A stretch of 64,000 nt of DNA from RHKX01 sp046330415 (GCA_046330415.1 JAXLSW010000015.1:90736-154735); one strand, 5' to 3'. Positions 7,259 through 16,480 are shown, counted from the stretch's first letter. Made by a program: numbers and translations. Notes: a model not told the origin generated them from the letters alone.

Positions 7259-8710
7259 TCAAACCGTGGCGAACGTGCCGGTCTCCTCGGTGACGCGGGC
7301 GATCCCGGCCTCCTTCGCCTCGCGGACGACAGCCTCGGCCACCGCCGGTGCGACATCGCGGTCGAAGACGCTGGGGATGATGTAGTCCTCGTCGAGGTCG
7401 TCCTCGGTCACCACCGCGGCGATCGCCTGCGCGGCGGCGAGCTTCATCGCCTCGGTGATCTGCGGGGCGCCGGCATCGAGGGCGCCGCGGAAGATCCCCG
7501 GGAAGGCGAGCACGTTGTTGATCTGGTTCGCGTAGTCGGAGCGGCCGGTGGCCATGATCCGCACGTAGGGCTCGGCGTCCTCGGGCATCACCTCTGGCGT
7601 CGGGTTGGCCATCGCGAAGACGATCGCGTCGTCGTTCATCGCCGCCAGCGACTTCGCCTCGACGAGGCCGGGGCCGGAGAGGCCGATGAAGAGGTCGGCG
7701 CCCTCGAGCACGTCGTTGGGGCCGCCCTGAGCCTTGCCCGGGTTCGTGACCTCGGCGAACCACTTCTTGATCGAGGTCATGCCGCCGGAGCCGTAGTCGG
7801 CTCGCTCGGTGGAAACGGCGCCCTTGCGGTCGCAGCCGATGATGTCGGTGACGCCCGCGGCCATCATCATCTTCGTGCAGGCGATGCCGGCTGCGCCGAG
7901 GCCGACCATGACCACGCGCAGCGACTCGATCGGCTTGCCGACGATCTTCAGGGAGTTGAAGAGCGCGGCCATCATCACCACCGCGGTGCCGTGCTGGTCG
8001 TCGTGGAAGACGGGGATGTCGAGCTCCTCCCGCAGGCGGTCCTCGATCTCGAAGCAGCGCGGGGCGGAGATGTCCTCGAGGTTGATGCCGCCGAAGCCGG
8101 GGGCGATCAGCTTCACGGTCTCGACGATCTTGTCGGGGTCGTTGGTCGAGAGCGCGATCGGGAAAGCGTCGACGCCGGCGAACTCCTTGAAGAGCATCGC
8201 CTTGCCCTCCATCACGGGCATCGAGGCCTCGGGGCCGATGTCGCCGAGCCCGAGCACGGCGCTGCCGTCGGTGACGACGGCGACGGTGTTCTTCTTGATC
8301 GTGAACTCGAAGGCCTTGGAGCGCTGGCCGGCGATCTCGGTGCAGACGCGCGCGACGCCCGGCGTGTAGGCCATCGAGAGGTCGTCGCGGGTCTTCAGCG
8401 GGTACTTGTTGTGCTGCTCGATCTTGCCGCCGCGGTGCATCGCGAAGGTGCGGTCGGTGTAGTCGAGCACGCGCGCGCCGCGGGTGGAGCCGATGGCGCG
8501 CAGGATCTGCTCCCAGTGCTCGGGGCTGCGGGCGTCGATGGTGAACTCGCGCACGCGCTTGCCCTCGCCGCCGGCGCCGGGGACCAGATCGACGCTCTGC
8601 AGTGCCCCTCCCGACTCCGCGATCGCGCCGGTGATCTTGCCCAAGGGCTCGTTGCGCGAGTCGAGCTCGACGCGGACGGTGACTGAGAACTGGGCGGAGA
8701 CTCCGGCCAT
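7259..8710 (-). CDS. NAD-type malic enzyme with N-terminal ACT-like domain
   Basis: Oxidative decarboxylation of malate to pyruvate. 483 aa from ATG 8710; an in-frame ATG at 8728 is an alternative, while a longer frame to 8827 would run into the divergent SDR gene. Residues about 5-80 (FSVTVRVELDS..., GKITGAIAESGG) resemble an ACT regulatory domain. Then come YTPGVARVC, the metal-binding GxFHDDQHGTA stretch (PVFHDDQHGTAVV), the NAD loop VGLGAAGIACTKMM, and FAMANPTPE. The ACT fusion suggests control by a small metabolite. Divergent from the SDR gene with a 73-nt shared upstream region. Confidence 0.9.
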   Translation of the reverse strand: MAGVSAQFSVTVRVELDSRNEPLGKITGAIAESGGALQSVDLVPGAGGEGKRVREFTIDARSPEHWEQILRAIGSTRGARVLDYTDRTFAMHRGGKIEQHNKYPLKTRDDLSMAYTPGVARVCTEIAGQRSKAFEFTIKKNTVAVVTDGSAVLGLGDIGPEASMPVMEGKAMLFKEFAGVDAFPIALSTNDPDKIVETVKLIAPGFGGINLEDISAPRCFEIEDRLREELDIPVFHDDQHGTAVVMMAALFNSLKIVGKPIESLRVVMVGLGAAGIACTKMMMAAGVTDIIGCDRKGAVSTERADYGSGGMTSIKKWFAEVTNPGKAQGGPNDVLEGADLFIGLSGPGLVEAKSLAAMNDDAIVFAMANPTPEVMPEDAEPYVRIMATGRSDYANQINNVLAFPGIFRGALDAGAPQITEAMKLAAAQAIAAVVTEDDLDEDYIIPSVFDRDVAPAVAEAVVREAKEAGIARVTEETGTFATV

Positions 8711-8783
8711 GGGTGCGGTCGGGATCATAGGAGGAGGCGGGCGCGCGCCCCCTCTCGAGTCCACGGCTGGGAGACTGCCGCCG

Positions 8784-9689
8784 ATGGATCCGCTCACGCG
8801 CAGACTGCGCCGGGCCGCGCGCGGCACCGCCGCATCGATCTTCCGCGTCTCCAGTCATCCGCTCGGCGGCGGCGCCGGGATCTCGCCGCGGAGCCTCTTC
8901 CCGCGCTCGGGGGAGGAGCTCAGGAAGGCGGTCGGCGGCAAGGTCGTCCTCGTCACCGGCGCCTCCTCGGGGATCGGCGAGGCGGCCGCCAGGTTGATCG
9001 GGGAGGCGGGGGCGACCGTGCTCCTCGTCGCCCGCGGGGCCGACGCGCTCGAGCGCATCGCCTCGGAGATCGGCCCCGACGCGCACGCGGTTCCCTGCGA
9101 TCTCACCGACCTCGAGGCGATCGACGCGATGTGCGACCGGGTCCTCGCCGAGTACGGGCCCGTCGACGTCCTCGTCAACAACGCCGGGCGTTCGATCCGG
9201 CGCGCCGTGGCGCTCTCGTCGGAGCGCTTCCACGACTTCGAGCGCACGATGCAGCTCAACTACTTCGCCTCGATCCGGTTGATCCTCCGGCTACTGCCGG
9301 GGATCCGCGAGCGGCGCGGGCAGGTCATCAACGTCTCCTCGGCCGGGGTGCAGACGCGAACTCCGCGATTCGCCGGCTACATCGCCTCGAAGGCGGCGCT
9401 GGAGGCGTTCTCCGATGCCCTGCAGGCCGAGGTCAACGACGAGGGCATCCGGATCACGACGATCTCGATGCCGCTCGTGCGGACGCCGATGATCTCGCCG
9501 ACCGAGCACTACGAGAGCTTCCCCTCGCTCAGTCCCGAGGAGGCGGGCGCGCTGATCGCGGGCGCGATCGTCGGTCGCCCGCGCCGGGTCGCGCCACCCT
9601 TCGCGCACGTCGTTTCGGCGGTGGACACCGTCAGCCCCGAGCTGATGGACTCGGTGCGCAACCGCGCGTACCGGATGTTCGAGGACTGA
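8784..9689 (+). CDS. Short-chain dehydrogenase/reductase (SDR)
   Basis: 301 aa from ATG 8784. About 50 extra N-terminal residues precede the SDR core. The core shows TGASSGIGE for the dinucleotide, NNAGRS, a Ser in NVSSAG and the catalytic YIASK (Tyr-x3-Lys). The length and the N-terminal extension resemble SDRs annotated as acyl or fatty-alcohol-type reductases, but the substrate cannot be told. The open frame extends upstream to 8484 across the malic enzyme gene; that part is a shadow. Ends 27 nt from the convergent metallopeptidase gene. Confidence 0.88.
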   Translation: MDPLTRRLRRAARGTAASIFRVSSHPLGGGAGISPRSLFPRSGEELRKAVGGKVVLVTGASSGIGEAAARLIGEAGATVLLVARGADALERIASEIGPDAHAVPCDLTDLEAIDAMCDRVLAEYGPVDVLVNNAGRSIRRAVALSSERFHDFERTMQLNYFASIRLILRLLPGIRERRGQVINVSSAGVQTRTPRFAGYIASKAALEAFSDALQAEVNDEGIRITTISMPLVRTPMISPTEHYESFPSLSPEEAGALIAGAIVGRPRRVAPPFAHVVSAVDTVSPELMDSVRNRAYRMFED

Positions 9690-9715
9690 GGGAGCGAGCC
9701 GGAGCCGGAGCCGGC

Positions 9716-10642
9716 CTACAGCTCGTCGACCGAGAACGTGTCGCAGTCGGCCGGTTGGCCGCTCTCGAACCCGCGGTTGAACCACTCGCGCCGCTGCTCG
9801 GAGGTGCCGTGGGTGAAGGAGTCGGGGTTGACGCTCTGGCCGGCCTGCTCCTGCAGCCGGTCGTCGCCGACGGCCTCGGCCGCGTTGAACGCCTCCTCGA
9901 TGTCGCCCTGCTCGAGATCCCCCTCGGCGAAGACGGTGCTCGCCCAGACGCCTGCGTAGCAGTCCGCCTGGAGCTCCTGGCGGACCGAGAGCTCGTTCGC
10001 GTCGTCGGGGTTCTGGCGGCTGAGCTGGTCGACCTTGGCGCTGGTCCCGGTCAGGTTCTGGACGTGGTGGCCCATCTCGTGGGCGATCACGTACGCCCAG
10101 GCGAAGTCGCCGGAGGCGCCGAGCTGGCGCTTCATGTCGTCGTAGAAGCTGAGGTCGAGGTAGACGCGATCGTCGGCGGGGCAGTAGAAAGGCCCGACCG
10201 CCGAGGTCGCGCTGCCGCAGCCGTTCGTCCGCACCGCGTTCGAGTAGAGGTAGAGCTGCGCGTCCTTGTACTGCGTGCCGTCCTGCCGCAGGGTCTGGCT
10301 CCAGACGTCCTGGGTGTCGTTGAAGACATAGGCGGAGAAGTCCTTGAGGTCGGCCTGGGGGTCCTCGTCGGCCGGGATGCCCTGCGGGTTCTCCGCGCCG
10401 GGGACGCCGAGCGCGTCGTTGAAGCCGGCGGGGAGGTTGAAGCCACCGCTGCCCGGCGTGCCGCCACCGGAGAACGCGTTGATCGCCACGATCACGATCA
10501 CGACGACCAGCCCGAGGCCACCGCCGGCCCCGGCCAGCGACGTCGGGATCGGCAGCCCGCCCATGCCGCCCGCCGACTTCGGCGAGGAGCCGCGAGCATC
10601 GATCACGTTGCGATCGTTCTTGGCGCCGCGCTTCCACTTCAT
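9716..10642 (-). CDS. Neutral zinc metallopeptidase (YpfJ/KPN_02809 family)
   Basis: 308 aa. A basic N-terminus and Gly-rich stretch lead into one membrane helix (GLVVVIVIVAINAFS, about residues 43-58), then an extracytoplasmic domain with the zinc-binding HEMGHH, QELQADCYAGVW (third ligand region) and HGTSEQR motifs of this family. Cys in NGCGS, FYCPADD and DCYAG could form disulfides. Role in bacteria is poorly known; inferred to be a membrane-anchored peptidase. Upstream, TATCCT lies 7 nt before ATG 10642. Confidence 0.88.
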   Translation of the reverse strand: MKWKRGAKNDRNVIDARGSSPKSAGGMGGLPIPTSLAGAGGGLGLVVVIVIVAINAFSGGGTPGSGGFNLPAGFNDALGVPGAENPQGIPADEDPQADLKDFSAYVFNDTQDVWSQTLRQDGTQYKDAQLYLYSNAVRTNGCGSATSAVGPFYCPADDRVYLDLSFYDDMKRQLGASGDFAWAYVIAHEMGHHVQNLTGTSAKVDQLSRQNPDDANELSVRQELQADCYAGVWASTVFAEGDLEQGDIEEAFNAAEAVGDDRLQEQAGQSVNPDSFTHGTSEQRREWFNRGFESGQPADCDTFSVDEL

Positions 10643-10649
10643 GGCGGGG

Positions 10650-10655
10650 AGGATA
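10650..10655 (-). promoter_or_regulatory. -10 hexamer TATCCT for the metallopeptidase gene
   Basis: Minus-strand TATCCT ends 7 nt before the ATG at 10642. Confidence 0.4.
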
Positions 10656-10704
10656 TGCGTCGCCCACGTCCCCGCGCCGAACGCGACGTCCCCGCGTACC
10701 TACC

Positions 10705-10760
10705 CACGCCGAACGTACGGCGTTGGGCGCCATGAGGACCCGGTTCGTACGTTCGGCGTG
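10705..10760. promoter_or_regulatory. 14-bp perfect inverted repeat in the metallopeptidase/polA intergenic region
   Basis: Arms CACGCCGAACGTAC (10705-10718) and its complement (10747-10760) are separated by 28 nt. It sits between divergent genes, about 35 nt upstream of the polA -10 hexamer, so a regulator site or a cruciform is more likely than a terminator. Confidence 0.5.
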
Positions 10761-10795
10761 GTGGGTGCGGGTCCAGCGGTGGGTTCGGCCGCGCC

Positions 10796-10801
10796 TATGA
10801 T
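10796..10801 (+). promoter_or_regulatory. -10 hexamer TATGAT for polA
   Basis: TATGAT ends 7 nt before GTG 10809 and contains the alternative ATG at 10797, which argues that GTG is the true start. Confidence 0.45.
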
Positions 10802-10808
10802 CAGCCGC

Positions 10809-13454
10809 GTGCCCGCCCCCGCATCGAACGAGCAGCGCGACCTCTACCTGATCGACGGCAACAGCCTCGCCTACCGGGCCTTCTTCGCGCTCCCGGAGTC
10901 GATCGCGACCTCCGACGGACGGCCCACGAACGCCATCTACGGGTTCGCCTCGATGATGGTGAAGATCCTCACCGACCATGAGCCGCGGGGGGTCGTAGTC
11001 GCCTGGGATGCGGGCATGTCGGGCCGCGAGAAGACCTACGCGCCGTACAAGGCGCAGCGCTCCTCCCGCCCGGACCTGCTCAAGGAGCAGTGGCCGCATC
11101 TGGCGCCGCTCTCGGAGGCGTTCGGGTTCGAGAACGTCAGGGCCGAGGGCTGGGAGGCCGACGACGTGATCGCGACGATGACCAGGCAGGCCCGCGAGAG
11201 CGGGATCCCGGTGATGATCGTCACCGGAGACCGCGACGCCTACCAGCTCGTCGGCGACGGGGTCCGGGTGATGTCGACCTCCCGCGGCGTCACCGACACC
11301 AAGATCTACGACTCCGCCGGCGTGGTCGAGCGCTACGGCGTGCCGCCCGAGCTGGTCCCCGACCTGATCGGGTTGAAGGGGGACACCTCCGACAACATCC
11401 CCGGCGTCCCCGGGATCGGGGAGAAGACCGCCGCGCAGCTCCTGCAGCAGTTCGGCTCGCTGGAGAAGGTGCTCGAGAGCATCGACGAGATCTCCGGCCC
11501 GAAGCGCAAGCAGAACCTGACCGAGCACGCCGAGGACGCGCGGATCTCCAAGCAGCTGGCGACCATGCACCTCGACGTCGACTTCGAGGTCGATCTGGCC
11601 GCTGTCGCCGAGCGCGGCCCCGACCTCTCGCGCCTGCGCGACTTCGCCGCCGAGTTCGAGCTGCGGCAGGTGATCCAGCGCCTCGAGGACGAGTGGACCG
11701 GCGACGTCCCGGCGCGCGCCGCCGAGCAGGAGCTCGACGCGACCCCGGTGGACGGCACCCTCGCCGATCTCGGCGCCGGTGAGGTCTCCTTCGCGCTCGA
11801 GGAGGGCCACTGGGCGGCGTTCGACGGCGAGCGGCTGCTCGCCGGCCCGGCGCCGTCGGCGGAGTCCATCCGCGAAGGCCTGGAAGGGCACCCGGTAGTC
11901 GCCCATGACGCGAAGTCGCTGGCCGAGCACGGCTCCGGCGGCCCGCGCGGTCTGCTCGCCTCGCTCGCGGCGGGATCGTTCGACCTCGCTCACGACACGA
12001 TGATCGCCGCCTACCTGATCGATCCGGGGCGGCGCACCTACGAGCTCGACGAGCTCTGCGCCGACGAGGGGATCTCGATCGCTGGGGCGGCGGAGGAGGG
12101 GGAGGGGCCCGAGGACGGGCAGCTCTCGCTCGGCGAGGAGCCACCCGAGGAGACCGGCCCCGATCCGGCCGCCATCGCCCGGCTCGCCTGGGAGCTCGCG
12201 GCCAAGCAGCGCCCCAAGCTCGCCGACCTCGGGCTCGAGCGGATCATGGCGGAGGTCGAGATGCCGCTGGTCGAGGTCCTCGCGGGGATGGAGCGGGAGG
12301 GGATCAAGCTGGACGCCGGCAGGCTCGCGGCGATCTCCGGAGAGCTCGAGGGACAGGCGGAATCGCTGCAGGCGGAGATCTGGGCGCTCGCCGGCGAGGA
12401 GTTCACGATCGGCTCCCCGCAGCAGCTCGGCGAGATCCTGTTCGAGAAGCTGGGGCTGAGTCGCAAGCGTCGCGGCAAGACCGGCTTCTCGACCGACGCC
12501 CGCGTGCTCTCCCAGATCCGCGAGGAGCACGAGATCGTCGCCAAGGTCGAGCGCTGGCGCGAGGTGACGAAGCTGACCAACACCTACCTCGATGCGCTGC
12601 CGGAGGAGATCGACCCCGAGGACGGGCGCATCCACACCAACTTCAGCCAGGTGAGGGCGGCGACCGGGCGCCTGTCGAGCACCGACCCGAACCTGCAGAA
12701 CATCCCGATCCGCTCCGACCTCGGCCGCCCGATCCGCGGTTGCTTCGTCGCCGAGGAGGGCAACGCGCTCACGTCCTGCGACTACAACCAGGTCGAGCTG
12801 CGCGTGCTCGCCCACGTCGCCGGGGACGAAGCGCTGCGCGCGATCTTCGCCTCCGGTGAGGACGTCCATGCGGCGACGGCCGCGGGGATCATCGGCGCCG
12901 ACCCGGAGGCGATCTCCCCGGGCGAGCGGTCGAAGGCGAAGATGGTCAACTACGGGATCGCCTACGGGCTCTCGGCCTACGGCCTGGCCGAGCGGCTCTC
13001 GATCTCGCGTGAGGAGGCCGGCGCCTACATCGACAGCTACTTCGAGCGCTACGCCGGCGTCAAGCGGTTCATCGACGAGACGATCGAGCGGGCGACCGAC
13101 GAGGGCAAGGTGACGACGCTGATGGGCCGTCGCCGCCTGATCCCAGAGCTGCGTTCGCGCAACTGGCAGACGCGGACGCTCGGCGAGCGGCTCGCGGTCA
13201 ACACCGTGATCCAGGGGACGGCCGCCGACATCATCAAGATCGCGATGGTCAACAGTCGTCGCGCGCTCGATGCCGAGGGCCTGGAGTCGCGGCTGATCCT
13301 GCAGATCCACGACGAGCTCCTGTTCGAGGGGCCGGTCGGTGAGACCGAGTCTGTTGCCGATCTGGCGCGGCGCGAGATGGTCGGCGCCTTCGAACTCGAC
13401 CCGCCGCTCGCGGTCGACATCGGCTCCGGCCCGGACTGGCTGAGCGCGAAGTAG
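10809..13454 (+). CDS. polA: DNA polymerase I
   Basis: 881 aa from GTG 10809 (ATG 10797 also possible). The 5'-3' exonuclease domain starts at LYLIDGNSLAYRAFFAL and includes GDRDAYQLV and GLKGDTSDNIPG. In the middle domain the proofreading DxE pair is absent (VSFALEEGHWAAF), so the 3'-5' exonuclease is probably dead, as in mycobacterial and Taq enzymes. The polymerase domain has motif A CDYNQVELRVLAHVAG, motif B KAKMVNYGIAYGLSAYG and motif C LQIHDELLFE. Motif B has Tyr where E. coli and Taq have Phe. Gap-filling polymerase for excision repair and Okazaki fragments. Confidence 0.97.
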   Translation: MPAPASNEQRDLYLIDGNSLAYRAFFALPESIATSDGRPTNAIYGFASMMVKILTDHEPRGVVVAWDAGMSGREKTYAPYKAQRSSRPDLLKEQWPHLAPLSEAFGFENVRAEGWEADDVIATMTRQARESGIPVMIVTGDRDAYQLVGDGVRVMSTSRGVTDTKIYDSAGVVERYGVPPELVPDLIGLKGDTSDNIPGVPGIGEKTAAQLLQQFGSLEKVLESIDEISGPKRKQNLTEHAEDARISKQLATMHLDVDFEVDLAAVAERGPDLSRLRDFAAEFELRQVIQRLEDEWTGDVPARAAEQELDATPVDGTLADLGAGEVSFALEEGHWAAFDGERLLAGPAPSAESIREGLEGHPVVAHDAKSLAEHGSGGPRGLLASLAAGSFDLAHDTMIAAYLIDPGRRTYELDELCADEGISIAGAAEEGEGPEDGQLSLGEEPPEETGPDPAAIARLAWELAAKQRPKLADLGLERIMAEVEMPLVEVLAGMEREGIKLDAGRLAAISGELEGQAESLQAEIWALAGEEFTIGSPQQLGEILFEKLGLSRKRRGKTGFSTDARVLSQIREEHEIVAKVERWREVTKLTNTYLDALPEEIDPEDGRIHTNFSQVRAATGRLSSTDPNLQNIPIRSDLGRPIRGCFVAEEGNALTSCDYNQVELRVLAHVAGDEALRAIFASGEDVHAATAAGIIGADPEAISPGERSKAKMVNYGIAYGLSAYGLAERLSISREEAGAYIDSYFERYAGVKRFIDETIERATDEGKVTTLMGRRRLIPELRSRNWQTRTLGERLAVNTVIQGTAADIIKIAMVNSRRALDAEGLESRLILQIHDELLFEGPVGETESVADLARREMVGAFELDPPLAVDIGSGPDWLSAK

Positions 13455-13587
13455 GGCGGCCGGTGCAGCCTGCACCCAGCTTCACCGCGGGAAGGACACG
13501 GGGTGCCTAGGGGTCATCCCGGATAGACGCGCGAGGATGCGCAGGCGACCCTGGGTCATCGATGGAAGCGACCCCAGGAGGATCGAG

Positions 13588-14682
13588 ATGACAACCCCCG
13601 ACGACACCCGAGACGAGCGCGACGAGCGCGACCTGGCGGCGGATGCCCCGATTTCGCCGACGAGCGAGCCGCACACCGAGGAAGCGCCGACGAGGCGAAT
13701 GGAGGCCGAGGAGCCGACCGCTCACCGACCACCCCCGCCACCCCCGCCACCCCCGCCTCCTCCTCCGCCCACCCGCAAGCGCTTCCTGCGCAGCCGCGAC
13801 GACCGCGTCATCGCCGGCGTCGCCGGCGGGCTCGGCAGGTACTTCGACGTCGATCCGGTCATCTTCCGGATCGCCCTCGCGGTGTCGGTGTTCTTCGGCG
13901 GCTTCGGGATCCTCGCCTACCTGGTGGTGGCGCTGGTCGTCCCGGCCGACAACGGCGCCGGACAGCCGGAGCCGGGCTCGCGCGGTCAGGCCGCGATCCG
14001 CATCGCCGGCATCGGCGCGCTCGTCGTCGTCGGCATCGGCGTGTTCGGCGCGCTGATGGGGGGCGCCGCCTTCGTGACCGGACTCGGCTTCGGGCTCGCC
14101 GTGGTCGCAGCGCTCGTCGTGATCGGATGCGTGCTCATCGCCACGTCGTTCAGCGGTGGCGCCCGCTGGCTGATCGTGCCGGCCGCCGCGCTGACCATGG
14201 GTGCGGGCGTGGCGATCGCCGCCGACCTCGATCTCGAGGGCGGGATCGGCGATCGCACGGAGCGTCCGCAGACCGCCGCTGAGATCCCGTCCGACGGCTA
14301 CGAGCTCGGCATCGGCAGGCTCGCGATCGACCTCCGCGAGATCGATTGGTCGCCCAAGCGCCGGATCGAGGTGGACGCCAGGGTCGGCGCCGGGCAGATC
14401 GTCGTCGCCGTACCCGAGGACGTCTGCGTGGTCGCTGACGCCCGCGCCCGCGTCGGCCACGTCGTCGTCGCCGGGCAGTCGGAGGAGGGGACCGACGTGC
14501 GCGTCGACACCGGCGCGGGCGCCACGGCGTCCCCGCGGCTGGTGCTCGACGCCGATGTCGACGTCGGTGAGATCCGGGTGGTCAACGACGTCACCCCCTA
14601 CGACAGCCTCCGCCGCATCAGCCGCGGCGACGGCGACGAGCCCGCGGCCCGCGACGCGAACGCGAGGGCTTGCGCGAGGTGA
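13588..14682 (+). CDS. PspC-domain membrane protein with LiaF-like C-terminal domain
   Basis: 364 aa from ATG 13588, chosen for the AGGAGG at 13576-13581. Order: acidic N-terminus, 14 consecutive prolines (about residues 49-62), PspC domain (KRFLRSRDDRVIAGVAGGLG, then a hydrophobic helix), further membrane helices about residues 130-215, and a C-terminal beta-rich part (GRLAIDLREIDW, VGAGQIVVAVPEDV) like the 'toast-rack'/LiaF domain of envelope-stress sensors. Its stop overlaps the start of the kinase gene. By analogy with LiaFSR it is likely the membrane regulator of the adjacent two-component pair. Confidence 0.85.
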   Translation: MTTPDDTRDERDERDLAADAPISPTSEPHTEEAPTRRMEAEEPTAHRPPPPPPPPPPPPPPTRKRFLRSRDDRVIAGVAGGLGRYFDVDPVIFRIALAVSVFFGGFGILAYLVVALVVPADNGAGQPEPGSRGQAAIRIAGIGALVVVGIGVFGALMGGAAFVTGLGFGLAVVAALVVIGCVLIATSFSGGARWLIVPAAALTMGAGVAIAADLDLEGGIGDRTERPQTAAEIPSDGYELGIGRLAIDLREIDWSPKRRIEVDARVGAGQIVVAVPEDVCVVADARARVGHVVVAGQSEEGTDVRVDTGAGATASPRLVLDADVDVGEIRVVNDVTPYDSLRRISRGDGDEPAARDANARACAR

Positions 14683-15836
14683 GACGAGATCCGGTCTCGC
14701 TGGCCGCGGGAATCGCGTGCCTGCTGGTCGGGGCCATGTTCGGCCTCGACCAGCTCGGCACGGTCTCGCTGGGGCCCGGCGTCGTGCTGGCGACGATCTG
14801 CGCCGCGGCCGGGCTCGTCACGGTCTTCTCCCGGCGTGGGGTTGGTGTGGCGCTGCTTGCGATCGCGGTGCTGCCGCTGCTGAGCGAAGCCGGGCTGCCG
14901 CTGAGCGACGCGATCGTCTGGCCGCTGGTTCTCGTCGGCGTCGGGCTCGCCCTGCTCTGGGACTTCTCGCAGGCCTCGGCCGAGCCGCGCCCCGCCGTTC
15001 CCGCATCCCCTGCCCAGGGGGCGGGCGATCGGACCGCAAGGGTCTCGCGCCGCCCCGGGATCGCGCTCACCGCGGTTTACCGCGGCGGCTTCGGGATCGC
15101 GCTCGTGCTCGGTGCCGGGCTGCTCTTCCTCTCGGCCAACGATGCTCTCGGCGCCGCTCGAGACGCGACGTTCACCGCCGTCGTCACGATCGTCGCCTTC
15201 GGGTTGATCCTCGCCCCGTTCATCTGGCGGCTCGGGCGCAACCTGGCGGCCGAGCGCGCCGAGCGCATCCGCTCCCAGGAGCGGGCCGAGGTCGCCGCCC
15301 ACCTCCATGACTCAGTCCTGCAGACGCTGACCCTGATGCAGAAGCGCGCTGACGATCCCCGCGAGGTCGCCGCGCTCGCCCGCCGCCAGGAGCGGGAGCT
15401 TCGCGACTGGCTGGCGGGAGGGAGCGCCGGCGACGCCGAGGCGAGGTTCGCGGCGGCGTTGCGGGCGGCGGCCGAGGGGGTCGAGGACGATCAGCGGGTG
15501 AAGATCGATGTCGTCGCGGTTGGTGACTGCGAGCTTGACGAGCCCGCCACGGCGCTTGTCGCCGCCGCGCGCGAGGCGCTGATCAACGCCGCGAAGTTCG
15601 CTCCCGAGGGGACGATCTCCGTGTACGCGGAGGTGACCCCCGAGCGCATCGAGGCGTTCGTTCGCGATCGCGGACCCGGGTTCGACCCGGCCGCCGTACC
15701 GCCCGACCGGCGCGGCCTCAGCGAGTCGATCGTCGGCAGGATGCGCCGCAACGGCGGCGATGCCACGATCGACTCCGTGCCCGGCGCAGGAACCGAGATC
15801 GCCCTGTCGCTCGACCGCGAGGGAGCGAGGTCATGA
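14679..15836 (+). CDS. Sensor histidine kinase, LiaS/NarL-partner type (HisKA_3)
   Basis: 385 aa from GTG 14679, which overlaps the TGA of the PspC gene (a TTG at 14670 is the alternative). The N-terminal half has several hydrophobic helices, including a PspC/LiaF-like LVGAMFGLDQLG segment, and another helix pair near 120-185. The H-box is AAHLHDSVLQTLTLM (phospho-acceptor His), and the ATPase domain shows AAREALINAAKFA (N box), DRGPGFDP (G1) and VPGAGTEI (G2). Membrane sensor of envelope state; it would phosphorylate the regulator encoded by the next, overlapping gene. Confidence 0.88.
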   Translation: MRRDPVSLAAGIACLLVGAMFGLDQLGTVSLGPGVVLATICAAAGLVTVFSRRGVGVALLAIAVLPLLSEAGLPLSDAIVWPLVLVGVGLALLWDFSQASAEPRPAVPASPAQGAGDRTARVSRRPGIALTAVYRGGFGIALVLGAGLLFLSANDALGAARDATFTAVVTIVAFGLILAPFIWRLGRNLAAERAERIRSQERAEVAAHLHDSVLQTLTLMQKRADDPREVAALARRQERELRDWLAGGSAGDAEARFAAALRAAAEGVEDDQRVKIDVVAVGDCELDEPATALVAAAREALINAAKFAPEGTISVYAEVTPERIEAFVRDRGPGFDPAAVPPDRRGLSESIVGRMRRNGGDATIDSVPGAGTEIALSLDREGARS

Positions 15837-16480
15837 GCGCGCGACCCTCGATCGTGATCGTCGACGACCACGGTCTGTTCCGCAGCGGGGTGCGGGCCGA
15901 GGTGGAGGAAGAGCTCGACGTCCGCGCCGACGCCGGCTCGGTCGAGGAGGCGGTGCGCGTGATCCTCGCCGAGCGTCCCGACGTCGTTCTCCTCGACGTG
16001 CACATGCCCGGCGGCGGCGGGGTGGAGGTGATCCGCCGCGTCGCCGAGACCAATCCGGCGCAGCGCTTCCTGGCGCTCTCGGTCTCCGACGCAGCGGAGG
16101 ACGTCATCGCCGTCGTCCGCGCCGGCGCCCGCGGGTACGTGACCAAGTCGATCTCCGGGGAGGACCTCGCCGACGCCGTTCGGCGCGTCCGCGACGGCGA
16201 CGCGGTCTTCTCCCCGCGGCTGGCGGGGTTCGTCCTCGACGCGTTCGCAGGTTCCGTCCCCGAGGCCGAGGTGGACCCGGAGCTCGACCAGCTGACGATG
16301 CGCGAGCGCGAGGTGCTGAGGCTGATCGCCCGCGGCTACATGTACAAGGAGATCGTGCTGCAGCTCGGGATCTCGGCCCGAACCGTCGAGGCCCACGTCA
16401 GCGCCGTGCTGCGCAAGCTGCAGCTCTCAAACCGCCACGAGCTGAGCCGCTGGGCGGTGGAGCGCCGCCTGGTCGAGTAG
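15833..16480 (+). CDS. LuxR/NarL-family response regulator
   Basis: 215 aa. Receiver domain: acidic pocket VDDH, phospho-acceptor Asp in LLDVHMPG (about residue 58), Ser/Thr switch in LALSVSD, Lys in YVTKSIS. C-terminal LuxR-type helix-turn-helix: LTMREREVLRLIARG and ISARTVEAHVSAVLRKL. ATG 15833 overlaps the kinase stop, completing a three-gene operon PspC/LiaF - kinase - regulator. Target genes are unknown; autoregulation of the operon is usual for this class. Confidence 0.92.
   Translation: MSARPSIVIVDDHGLFRSGVRAEVEEELDVRADAGSVEEAVRVILAERPDVVLLDVHMPGGGGVEVIRRVAETNPAQRFLALSVSDAAEDVIAVVRAGARGYVTKSISGEDLADAVRRVRDGDAVFSPRLAGFVLDAFAGSVPEAEVDPELDQLTMREREVLRLIARGYMYKEIVLQLGISARTVEAHVSAVLRKLQLSNRHELSRWAVERRLVE

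Noticed and set aside
8711..8827. Longer N-terminus for the malic enzyme
   Set aside because: It would overlap the divergent SDR gene, is Arg/Pro-rich, and precedes the ACT-like domain without conservation.
9291..13475. A 1394-codon open frame on the minus strand opposite polA and the metallopeptidase
   Set aside because: It is the mirror of well-conserved genes, is rich in Arg/Gly/Ala/Pro with no recognisable motif, and arises from the lack of stops in GC-rich antisense DNA.
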